Below, piece after piece: positions 24,301 through 35,108 of a stretch of DNA of 64,000 bases (the stretch's first letter is position 1; each line of letters opens with the position of its first letter). Both the position numbers and the translations under genes were made by a program. The notes beneath the pieces were generated by a model that worked only from the letters and a program-made list of their open reading frames with translations, ran no database searches and was not told the origin of the DNA. Source of the stretch: Trebouxia sp. TZW2008 (Eukaryota; Chlorophyta; Trebouxiophyceae; Trebouxiales; Trebouxiaceae); contig BDIU01000283.1 in the NCBI GenBank assembly GCA_002118135.1, forward strand, positions 182,750 to 246,749, written 5' to 3'.

Positions 24301-27300
24301 CAAGCTCCTCTGATAGGGCTGATGAGGTTTCTGTCGTTCTCTTTGCCAATGTCATCATGGCAGGCTATTGAGTGAGAGATGTGCATTACTCTGCATCCAG
24401 CGCTCCTGACCGTGTAGCACACAGCATGCATTTCTGGTGACTGATTTTGTCGCAGCCTTCGGCTGAAGAACCTGCTTCTGGGCATGAAAAGTTTGCTAGA
24501 CTGCAGCTGCTAGCATGGGCAACCATGTTGCTTTGTATGTCAAGTTCTTGCAAGTGTAGCAAAAGGGTCCAGCATTTTTTCTTTTCAATGCTGCTCATCA
24601 ACGGTAGCACTTGCTGTTGTGCTGCTTATGAGAGCAAGTGACTGCAACAGCATGGCGACAAATCTTGTAGCTGATGCCTGTCTTGTGTATTGCCTGTCTG
24701 CAGAGGGCGGTCTACTTTCAAGTATGGAGATGGATGTTCTTCTTCTGTGGCTTTGTACCAATATGGTGGACAGCGTTCTACATCATGCGCATTGTGACTA
24801 TCATCATTGAGGCCCGGTTCTTCCCCTTCAAGCAAGTGCTGTACTACATCATTGGTGTACGGGTAAGCCCTTGCTTGCAACCGGGCTTGAGAGCTAATCA
24901 GCTACTTTGGCAGAAGCTTCCTTTTTTGCACTCTGCTGACCCCTTTTTCGTGGTAGCTATTGACTTCAGCTCGACAGATAAGCCATGGTGAGCGCACTTG
25001 CTGTGTTGTCCTGCCCGGCTAGTGCAGCGGATCTGTATGCCAGAATATAGCATTTGGGCACATTCAGCGTGACAGCCCAGCTTCTCTGGGACGACCGTCC
25101 GGTCGCATTCGTATAGTGGTTAGTATTCCCGCCTGTCACGCGGGAGGCCGGAGTTCAATTCTCCGATGCGGCGCATCATTGCTTTTTGGTTGCTGTTCGG
25201 TCCTTTTTGTTTCACGATTACTGAGTACCTGCACACCACAGTATCTTGTCTTGGTCGGTTGAGGTATGCTTGTTTCAATATGTTTGACCATTGTTTGATG
25301 CATTTTCAGTCATTACATTGTAGCCATTTGCTCTTGCACACAAATGCATGACTCAACACTTTCATTGTGTTGCTGCATGCAGACTGGCCTGGAGAGAGTT
25401 GTCAGAATGGCTTTGACAATTGGCTTGTTTGCCTTGGTGTTTCAGTCCCAGGCCCAGCTTGACAAGAAAGTCAATCACGACTACATTGTGATTCGCAAGT
25501 AAGCTGTTGCTTCAGTCTGCATGTCATTTCAAGCAATCTTCCTGCTTTCTGCACAATTGGTTTGCAGCATGTGAGCTTGATGTCACGCCAAGCGCAGCTG
25601 TAGGCACACCATGCTGAGCCTGCTTTAGCATTGACTTCAACCACCTGACTCATGCAGTACAGCTTTGATGTAGCCTTTGCTCTATGCACTTTCCATGAAC
25701 ATGCATGCATGACCCTACATGTCAAATCAGACAGCATGTATGTCCCTGCTGAAAGCTTCCAGGGCTGCTTTTGCTTGCAAAGGCTCCTGTGACAGACTGT
25801 CCTTTTGCCTTTTCTTCATGCTGAAGGCTGAACTTGCAGGGTTCTGTTTTGTGGGCTGCTGTTCCTGTGCGCCAACGTACTCAAGAAGCTGCTGGCCAAG
25901 CTGTTCTCCAGCCACTTCTACAAGGCCACCCACTACGACAAGATGCAAGACGCCCTGAGGAAGGAGTTCTTCATTGTTGCCTTGTCTCAGCAGAGGATGG
26001 ACAGGGCTGAGGATGACCCTATGAAGCACAAGCCCTCCACCCTGGCTGAGCTGCGCACTAAGTCCTTTGCTGCTGGCGGCGCACTGGTGAGCATGTTGTC
26101 TATACTAGTTGGCTTGATGCAACTTGACATGGTGTTGATGTTCTGTCAATATCTCTGAGGACGATCCTATGAAGCACAAGCCCTCCACACTGGCTGAGCT
26201 GCGCACCAAGTCCTGTGCTGCCGGCGGTGCATTGGTGAGCACCTCTTCAATGTGTATTGGCAATAGGTTTTCAAGATTGTATGTGGTTGAGCTAGGATGA
26301 TGCTGTGTCTCACACTTTCAGAGGCGAGCTGAGCAGCGGCTGGGCTGCGTGCTAAGGCCTTTAATGCCAGTGGCGCGCTAGTGTTTTCTGTCTTCTGGTG
26401 CTTTGCCAGTCAGATTTTGTGTGATTTGCCAAACATAGGAATATGTGAGAACAATCCCTGAAGTGTGGCCAGACTGACATCAACTGCAAGTAGGCATGCT
26501 AGCATCGCTTCTTTGAGGAACTCACCTGTGCTTCCGTCGCAAGCAGCAGCCTGTCTTGAAATGGTTCAACTTTGCTTGCCAACTGTGGAGCCTTGTTGGC
26601 TTGCTTCCGTGACTGTCTAACTTGAAGCAGTGCATTGCTCTGTGTCCAGCACGGCAATGCAATCTGACATGTGTCTGTCTTGCATGCTGACATGCGGTGT
26701 GACCTGCAGCTTCAACGGCTCAAATCAGTCAAGGGACCTTCGTCGCCACAGCTTGCAGCTCAGAAGTCTTTTGCCTCACACTCTTCCCTGACAGACACTG
26801 ATGATGAGGAAGATGTCAAGCCTGCTCCCAGGGCACAGAGCATCTCCAATGCTGCGGTACATTCTAGGAAACACAGAACCCAACTTGGCCATCTTGCACA
26901 TGCCACCTGTGTCGCTGCATGTGCTGCATGCTTCCATGGAAGTAGTCTGTCGATGGGCCAGATGTTGGCATGCTGCAAGTGTCCACTGAAGCCATTATCG
27001 TTTTCAAATGTGCTGCTTTACAGCAAAGCTCTGTCTACATCTGCCAGCAAGACCTGCTTTGCTCAGCTGTGCACCAGACAAAATGCCTGAGAGGAGAAGC
27101 CTCTTTGCCCTTGATAGCATCCCGGTGTTTGAGCAGAGATCAGCCCCAAAGCTATGTCACTTTACGGCCACGCCCTGTTCAACGGCATCAGCCTACATTT
27201 CTAGCATCATGAGTTTTGTCCAACAGCATCAATCTGGCATGTTGCTGAGAGATGCTTGTGTCTGGCAGATGGTTGGGGCTGCGCCTATCAAGCAGCTGTC

Positions 27301-30300
27301 AAAGACCAAGTCTGTCAACCCACACAAGACCCTCAGCAAGCAGCACTTCCAGGTAAGCACGCATACGTTCTTGCTCTTCTTTTGATCCTCTTCTGAACGT
27401 TTTGTGGAAAATGTAATGCCCAACCCTAAACAGCTTGTAACTCAAGCTCTGCAGCCTGATGACAAGCAAGACAGTGGTCTATCTTGCTTTCAATGCAAGT
27501 TCTGCATTTGCATGCATGCTCAGCCTGCAGAAGTTGAAAGCTGTGCTGTGGAGTTGCCAAGATTCTGCATGACTTGCATTAGTCACCCATGGATGCATGA
27601 TGGCGGGAACTTGCTTTGCATTCCCAGCTTTCTGACATCGTTCCAACCTTTTTAAAACATCCAAGCAGTTTGACTCATAGGCCTGACTCACCTGCATTGG
27701 CAAAAGCCATGCAGCAAAGCAGGAGCAATGTCTTGCAGGGTTCTGGTCTCCAGGTTCAGCAGACTTCTGGCCTGGGTTCAAAGGGCATTACAGGTCTCGG
27801 TCCTGGTCTGGCTGAGAGGATGGGATCTGGCCAGGGCTACGGGAATCTCAGCAACCTTAGAGCTTCAGGCTTAGGGTCCAAGCAGGCATCTGGGGTTCAG
27901 GCAGCTGGGTCTGGGCGGCAACTAGGGTTTGGCTCTGGCCGCGGCTTAGGGTCTGGCAAGGGCATGATGTCAAACCTTGGAGGCGGCATGCAGGTGCAGA
28001 ATCTTTTTTATGTATGGACACTGTTATATGGATGTTCTCATAGCAAGGACAATGCAAGCGGAAATCAATCACTGTATTTTAGCTGCACTATCACCCCTGA
28101 GGCAGGATAGTTTGGTCCTAGGGTCTGGCACGAGCATAACGTCAGATCATGGGGACGGCATGCAGGTACAGTCACTTTCTGATACCTGGAACTTATTATT
28201 GATGTTTGTATTGCAATGACGATGCAGTCAGAACTCACTGCACTCTAGCTACGTTTACACTCATCAGAGATGTTCATTCAGTAAAGAGACTTTTTGTGGG
28301 GACTAGCAAGAGTAATTGCTGCAATGCTGCACTCCGTCAACTCTTGTGCAGCATTGCAAAGCTCTGAAACCAGTGGAGAAAGGGTAGGCATCTACACAGA
28401 CTTCTGGCTTGGTGCCAGCCAGCAATTCAGCTTGCACATGGGGCTGATCCTTTGCTTTATGTCATTTGTAGAACAGCGGGCAGCTTCCAAGTGTGCATCA
28501 CAGTGTATACAATATGCAGCTTGCTCTGAGATGTGTGAAATACAGACAAAATGGACAGTTGTCACTGCACAGACCTGGACATCTTTACAGAACAGGACAC
28601 AGCTGCTTCACAAAAAGCATCACAGCTGCATGCACAATGAGTGTCACCCACCATCACCTGCAACCTGTAGCCTATCACCAACGAACTGTTCCCCCCCACC
28701 TGGGTCTAGGTAAGATCTACCATTGCTATGTAGCAACCTTTTAGGCAACTATTGTTCACAGCATTAGCTGGTCTTTGAAAGGTACCTGTGCTGTGGTTTC
28801 AGAGGATGGCAATTTGCTGTTTTTCCCATTGGTGCAGCTTGTCAAGGCACTTTATTCCAGAAAGCGATAAATTGGCGCTGTTGCAGCCCCTCTACAATTG
28901 CTGCAGTCTTGATCTAGAACTGACGTACAGCAAACAGATGACTGTGCTGAGACCAACACCAAGCTTCTGCAATGCAGAAAGTGCGGCATCTTGGATGTGA
29001 AATGCTCACAACAGAACAGGGCTCCATGAGCAGCAGGTGTCGCTGCTGGATGTGACAATAGAAACAGCCTTTGAGGCCTGCAATCAGACTGCCTAATCAG
29101 CATCTCACCCATCCTTGCTGTTGCTGCATCGTTCTGACTGCTGTATGCTCTGTGGTGCTGCAGAAGATGCTGCTGCTGAAGCGTGACAGCAAGAACAGCC
29201 GGCAGGGTCCCATTTCTGTGGCAGGCTTTTGCACCTTTGCTGCTCCTGCACACTGCATCTGCTGTGATGCAGAGGATGCTACTGCTGAGCATGACAGCAA
29301 GGATAGCAGGCATGACCTGGTGCTCTTGACACTATACACCATTGTTGCTGTATCACTCTGACCATTGTGTTTGCTGTGGTGATGCAGAAGCTGCTGCTGC
29401 TCAGGTGTGACAGCAAGAACAGCCAGCAGGGCCCCATCTCAATGGCAGACAGACTGGTGCACCTTTGCAGTCCCTGCTATGTCAGCACAGCGCATGCACA
29501 GTGGTCAGATATTGCAGTGAGACAGTGCATACAAGGATTTGCATCAGATCTGCAGGTATAGAGGAGCGCTAGATGCTTCTGCTGCTGAAGCGGGACAGCA
29601 AAAACAGTCCTCAGGGCATGAAATCAGAGTGCCCACGCAAAGCATTTGTGCATGCTCTGCCTTGTTTTGAACATCGTTTGTACGTTGGTGCTGCAGAAAA
29701 TGCTGCTGCTGAAGCGTGACAGCAAGAACAGCCGGCAGGGCCCCGTCTCTGTGGCAGGCAGCTATGTGAGCAACCGCAGTGAGGGCCACAAGAGCCTGGC
29801 CAGCCTGGCGGGCATGATGTCCGACAAGGTCTGCCATTCCATGATTGCTGTCACTCATTCATTTGTTTGCTCTCCGGTGTACTCACTGACCCGTGCATTC
29901 ACACATTCACTGAAATGCGAGCAACCAGAGTGAGGGCCGCAAGAGCCTGGCCAGCCTGGCAGGCATGATGTTCAACAAGGTTCGCCGACTGATGCAAGCA
30001 TTGAGTCCTGCCCTGCATTGTATCACGCATGCATGCATGCATGCATTCACTCCAGAGAGGGCTTTGCTGTTGCTTATGCAGTTGCTGCACACCTACGCAC
30101 TTGATTGCTCAGTCAATGAGAATGACAGTCAGCAACGTCTGCTGCATCACACAAGCATTTTTGCATTCAATCATGCACCTTCTGATCATGATGTCAGGCA
30201 AGGTGGCAGCTTTCAATCATTCATTTCCGCATGTCTGTTCACTTGTCCACTCATAAATGCATTCAGTCATGCATTTGCTCGCTCACTCACTCATTCATCA

Positions 30301-33300
30301 CAGAGAAGCACACATCCTCTTTTTGAAATGCAGCAAGTCGCTACTTGCACTTTAGGGTTTGATCAACCCAACAAACATCAGGGCAAAAACAACCTGAAAG
30401 TTATGGTGCAGGCTGCTGACAAGGGTTCCAAGAAGCGCATGCAGGAGGCCAACTCCAACACCCTGTTCAAGAAGAGCCAGAAGGACGAGGACTTCTTCAA
30501 GAAGCTGCACAAGGTATTTAATTGCAGAAGTCTTCATGTGCATCAGCTTGACAAGTCGTTATTTTGCCTCTGCTCATTGCGTCGCTTCTGAAGCCTCTTG
30601 CGCATCAGCTGGGAATGGGGATGATGTTGAGCCAGCATAGAAGGCCAGACAGACAGGAGACATGTTCCAAACAATGCAGCACATCTTGAGGGCAAGCTAT
30701 GCTGCCCAAAGAAGACACAGAACATGATTTTTGTTGATGATCACAGGTGGAGAAGCACATCCGCAAGAACAAGCTGAAGCTGACTTTCACAGATCAGCTG
30801 GGCAAAGCAGTGACGCTGAGCCAGGATGAGGAATCTGAGATCAGCAGCAAGAAGGAGGCCAAGAAGCTGGCCTTCTATCTGTTCTGGAATGTCCGCCAGA
30901 CGCATGACAGGTAACAGGCATCAAAACCCACACACAACATTATAGCATATTGGGTGTCATGCAAATTCTGGCACAATACAGAACTTGTTCACGTTTCTCA
31001 CTTCTGCAATTTGCATCTCTTCATTCTGCAGCGTGTAATCGTCTGCGCTTGCTGTTTCTGCTTTTGTATTCCTTGCCTCTTGCCACATGCCACAAAATGC
31101 TGCTTCCTCTGCCTGGCACAGTCAAGCCCTGAGCACACCTGAGCATGACTGCAGGAATTACGTGCTGCTAGAGGATGTGGAGTATTTCTTGGACAAGCCC
31201 AAAGCCAAGGAGTGCTTTGACATGCTGGACCTGGACAAGGACGGCAAGGTCAACCTGCAGGTTTGTCATCTTGAAACCTCATGCGTTATATCAGCATTGT
31301 CAAGAAGAATCTTCAGCACATGAGCTCCATTACATCCATAGCGCCCGTGCCAAAATTTGAGAACACGTGCGTGGTGCAGTGGTCTCAGTGTCTGCAAGAG
31401 CCATCAGAGCCTGCCTTGGACCTAGTTGCATCATGCTCTCAACGAAAGTCTGGCTGGAAAGTGTTTTGTCTTCAATGTTGAAGGTGACTCTGGGCTGTAG
31501 ACATATGCTGCATGCAATTGCAGGACATGCGGGATGCAGTGGTGTCAGTGTATGAGAACCGCAAGAATCTGGCGCTGACATTGAAGGACACGCGCACTGT
31601 GGTCGGCAAGCTGGAAAATATCCTAGGCCTCGGCATCCACGCTGTGTGCTTCCTCTTCTACCTGTCAATTTTCAACGTAAGCCCAGCTACAACCCATCAA
31701 GCTTGTTCCCGTTGCAGCTTGCCATTGCAGCAGTTAAAGCACTGACAGGTACTCTCATACCTTTGAGATCTTGCAGCGCAAGATCTCAAACGTATGAGTT
31801 GTGTTGTGTCCTGCTACTGCTGTTGACAAGTTGCATGCGGCTCAGCAAAGGCTAGAGCTTGTCTTCAGCCTGTTGTCTTGACACGGAACAAATTGAGCTG
31901 TGCTTCTAAAAGCCAGTTTCAGCTCAACCTGATTGGCATGCTGATCATTTTGCATTTGCTCCCTGCTTCTTTGATGCAGATTTTTGCAGTGTTTCTTGAC
32001 AATGCCTCGGCTGTTGCTGTATACATGTTTGTCTGCTGTGCAGGCAGACATGTACAAGTGCTGTTCAGCATGCCCAACACTTGTTTGCCTACTGCTTCTC
32101 TCCTGCTGCTTCAACAACAAATCTACTCCATGCCCATGGATTCAGGTGACAACTCAGCCTGTCCTGATGGTCTGTCTCTGACTCTGCACTGCAGGTGAAC
32201 TTGTACAGGACATGGTTGACATGTTCCACATTGGTGTTGGCCTTTTCCTTCAGCTTCAGCAACACACTAAAGAACTTGTTGGAGGCCGTCATCTACCTGT
32301 TTGTGGTACATCCATTTGATGTTGGTGATGGCATAATGGTGGGCACAACAGGCACAGACTACTTCAAGGTGGGTCACTCTCTATCGTTTCTCTGCTGGCA
32401 TTATCCATTTCTTTGTGTGGTCTCCATTTTTGTTATGTTGGTACCAGCATGTTGATGGGCACAATAGACACAGACTACTTCAAGGTGAGTTACTCTTAGT
32501 CATCTGGAATAGTGACAACTCTGCAGTGTTGTCAGTTGGGTGGCAGAGCGCAATTATTTTGTGCACCTCGGCGGTGATACAGTGATCTCTCTTTGTAATG
32601 ACTACTTTGGTTGTCAAGAAATTATCTATACATCAATTTGTCTTTATTCAGAGGGACCACCGCAGTCATGGTCCAGTGATTGGTTCCCATTTGCATTGTC
32701 CTTACATCAAGAGAGTCCTCACATCAAATGTCCTGATGTAGTTAGTGTAATGTAGTGCAGCCTAAGCACACAAGCTCGATGAGCAAAACTGAAATCAGTC
32801 ATTGCTCTTGCCTTTCCTTGCTGAGCCTACCTTGTGCATGTTGCAGGTAGAGGAGATTGCCCTGTTGAACACCACGCTGATCAAGTGGGATGGTAGCAGG
32901 GTGCTGTACCCCAACTACAAGATGAACACAGACATGATCACCAACATCACGCGCTCCAACAACAAGGTGAGTTTCACCAACCCCTTGCAATTCAGTTTAC
33001 TGCTGCTTGAAAGAGAGCTGAGAAACAGAGGCACAGACCAGAGATTTGGGCTGATGTCATGCTCTGTGCAGACACATTGTTGCGCACTCAATGCGCCACA
33101 GCTAGCACTACATCTGTGAATGAGGCTGCTTGCCACCTGCATTTGTTATTGTCTTACATATGCAAGCTGCGATGCTTCAGGCATTCTCTGTCAATGTGAG
33201 TCTGGTCCGTCCTTGGAAATATTTGCATCGCATTGCACAGTTTGCAGAATTGTCTCTAGCATGATATCACACAATTGTGCTATGCATGCAGGGCGAGGTG

Positions 33301-34078
33301 TTCTCTGTCAATGTGGACTTAGGCACTTCCTTGGAGGTGTTTGCACAGATTGAGGGTCTATTGAAGCCCTTTGTTGAAGCCAGTCCTGACATTGGCGCTT
33401 TTGCTGTGTCCCCTGGAAACGGCGGGAACCCACTCAAGTTCACACTCACTGTGTGGTTTGAGTACACCTTCAACAGTGAGTCTCAGATGCATGCTTGAGC
33501 ACTTGAGCTGATCTGTCAATGGCTTTGCTTTGCCAAGCCACTGACTTGTTGACTTTGACCAAGTAACTTGCATGCCCCGGTCTACCAATTGGCTGGGTCA
33601 GCTACGCCTTGCATACATCTGAGCTGGTTTCAGCTCAGGTGGTGTGCCCTGACGGGCAAATTTGTCTGGCATTTGCATGCTGATCAATTCCTGTACACAT
33701 CTACACATTTCAGGCAGCATACCGAGTGATACTGTACATGAAATTGTCATCATAGCCCTGCAGTCAATATGCAGTGAGTTTGTTTGCAAGCGTGTTCCTT
33801 TGCAACGACGCGCATGAGCATTGAGAGTGTCTTTATGTCAAGCAGTCACTGTAAAAGGTGTTTGGTGTCTTTCCCTTGCAGCTGCTGACAGAGGGAGGTA
33901 TGGCGGTGCTCGCAACAAGATGCTGCACGCCATCAATGATGCTCTGAACAAGTCAGACCTCAAGTACACTTTGCCCTCGTTTGCAAACCAGCAGCCAGTC
34001 AACAGGCAGATGCTGACAGTGCTAGGCGCCTTACCTCCTGAAGCGCTCCCTGATATCTCACCAACCATGGGCATCTGA
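21346..34078 (+). CDS. MscS-like mechanosensitive ion channel (MSL10 type)
   Basis: ATG at 21346. Supported exons: 21346-21643, about 21924-22082, 22431-22519, 23020-23158, 24113-24280, 24704-24862, 25383-25498, 25840-26086, 26710-26856, 27269-27352, about 27715-27996, 29697-29828, 30382-30513, 30747-30910, 31155-31260, 31524-31676, 32195-32368, 32847-32966, 33292-33475 and 33882-34078 (TGA). Phases join from 22431 on, except at the glycine-rich exon near 27.7 kb. About 1,090 residues. Membrane spans are visible in exons 24113 (MSIAVLISVCFAVAGILL), 24704 (WMFFFCGFVPIWW), 25383, 25840 and 31524. Exon 31155 holds a canonical EF-hand loop start DLDKDGKV, suggesting calcium gating. Exon 32195 has NTLKNLLEAVIYLFVVHPFD, the MscS pore-lining and beta-domain signature. 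Plant MSL10 relatives are plasma-membrane anion-preferring channels opened by membrane tension. The short second exon (near 21.8 kb) is uncertain. Confidence 0.88.
22825..23075 (+). repeat. Tandem duplication upstream of channel exon 23020
   Basis: About 155 bp unit present twice: near 22842-22925 and 22985-23070, both with ggcagagcag and gctcagatgcagctgat. The second overlaps the functional exon 23020-23158, while the first keeps the acceptor-like aggcag but lacks the acidic continuation. Confidence 0.75.
25102..25173 (+). tRNA. tRNA-Asp(GUC): tRNA-Asp (GUC)
   Basis: Clean cloverleaf, 72 bases. The acceptor stem gtcgcat pairs with atgcggc (one G-T), with a D-arm region gtatagtggttagtat, anticodon stem cccgc/gcggg around loop ctgtcac (anticodon GTC), and T-arm cggag-ttcaatt-ctccg. 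The internal A-box and B-box sequences (tagtggttagta; ggttc-like gagttcaattc) are present. No tRNA intron. The gene lies in the 24863-25382 intron of the channel gene, on the same strand, so it depends on its own Pol III promoter within a Pol II transcription unit. The next base, g 25173, would be the discriminator. Confidence 0.96.
26150..26400 (+). repeat. Two extra copies of channel exon end (KHKPSTLAELRTK)
   Basis: The 3' end of exon 25840-26086 (EDDPMKHKPSTLAELRTKS) recurs at about 26158-26235, nearly identical, with one Phe-to-Cys change and the same gtgagc donor. It recurs again, strongly decayed, at about 26320-26392. The first copy is followed by the intact donor but has no clear acceptor, so use as an alternative 3' exon end is conceivable. 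Confidence 0.85.
28100..28165 (+). repeat. Copy of the glycine-rich exon end
   Basis: The stretch at about 28118-28163 (GSGTSITSDHGDGMQ, then gtacag) copies the end of the preceding exon (GSGKGMMSNLGGGMQ, then gtgcag at 27997). The donor position is retained. Confidence 0.7.
29150..30200 (+). repeat. Multi-copy array of channel exon 29697-29828
   Basis: The 5' half (KMLLLKRDSKNSRQGP) recurs upstream at 29163-29220 (almost identical, after ctgcag), about 29270-29300 (decayed), about 29385-29445 (KLLLLRCDSKNSQQGPIS) and about 29573-29610. The 3' half (RSEGHKSLASLAGMMSDK) recurs downstream at about 29920-29980 as SEGRKSLASLAGMMFNK followed by gttcgc. A third remnant of its end lies near 30180-30200. 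Confidence 0.85.
30021..30045. repeat. CATG tetranucleotide microsatellite
   Basis: A run of catgcatgcatgcatgcatt inside a channel-gene intron. Short, and probably polymorphic. Confidence 0.85.
32640..32720 (+). repeat. Dispersed repeat family C, copy 1
   Basis: The block from gggaccaccgcagtc to tgattggttccca and cattgtccttacatcaa matches a block at about 55725-55795. It lies in a channel-gene intron and has no coding potential I can see. It could be part of a DNA-transposon end, but no matching inverted end was found. Confidence 0.7.
33170..33250 (+). repeat. Decayed copy of channel exon 33292-33475 start
   Basis: The sequence attctctgtcaatgtgagtc with tccttggaaatatttgca corresponds to ttctctgtcaatgtggactt with tccttggaggtgtttgca at the start of the functional exon. 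The copy is missing several bases and breaks the frame. Confidence 0.8.
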
Positions 34079-35108
34079 GTGTCACACAGTCACAGCTTGC
34101 AGTCAAGTTGCAAGACATGAAGCTTGACCGTCTGAACATTGAACTATTGTAGCTTCAAGTCAAGTTGCAAGAGCTGGAATCTCACCTGTTGACATGGTCA
34201 TTTGAGCATCTCATTGCCGCTAGGAGAAGCATTTTGCATGATCGCTTTTACTCAAGACGTGACATGTATGACAGTTTGCTGTTGATTTGTCTGACATGAT
34301 GGCTATTGATACGACCATGTGTTCCCAATTTGCCTGAGGCTGATGAGTCATAGGTAGACGACTACGCATTTTTGCATGTAGATGGGAGGGTAGGTCATTG
34401 CTTTCGGCTGAGTCTCGATGATGACATGTGTCTAATAGCTGCTGTCACTGTACTTTGCTGCTTGCTAGACATTTACTCAGCTGTTCAGTTTGAGGTCAGG
34501 CATAATGGAGGCATCTTGCAGTGGAAAGGTGTTGGTGGCGTGCGTTTGACCTGTGTGTTCATTAGCCCTTCTCTTTGTAATTGTGGCATGCCTTCTCTGC
34601 TCTACTAAGCGCATGTGCATCTGCTGTGTGGTACAGCTGGAAGCCATATTGATGGCTGCACAAAATAAAGAGGCTGTTGCTGCACATCTCTGATTGCAAA
34701 TCGCATTTTTATGAGGAAGTGCAGCGCAAACTCATCACAGATCTATGCAATATTGCAAGCCAAGTGTGATTCTGACCTGGGATGCGTTAATGCATTGCAT
34801 GCAAAAGTTGCTGTCTCAGTGAGACAAGGCATGAGAAAGCAGATCCAATGTATTACAACTGAGTCAAGAGAATAATGATCATCCTGCCAAGACTCTATGA
34901 CACTTGCTCAGTGTCACACTGCGTCATCACTGCTGCACACCATATTTGCTATTGCTAACAAACAGATTATCAGCTCCAAGATCTGGCTACAGTGCTAGCA
35001 AACCCTCGAAAGCTCAATAAGTGCATTCATTACTGTCTACTGCAGCAATGCAAATCAAACCTGAATCTGTGTGACTTTGTCTTGTAAAGCTGACAGTTCA
35101 ATGGATGA
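34079..35108. other. Convergent 3' region, no gene
   Basis: Separates the channel stop from the stop of the proline-rich gene. TGTAA, the polyadenylation signal known from chlorophytes, occurs near 34,576 on the plus strand. No coding or RNA signal beyond this is visible. Confidence 0.55.
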
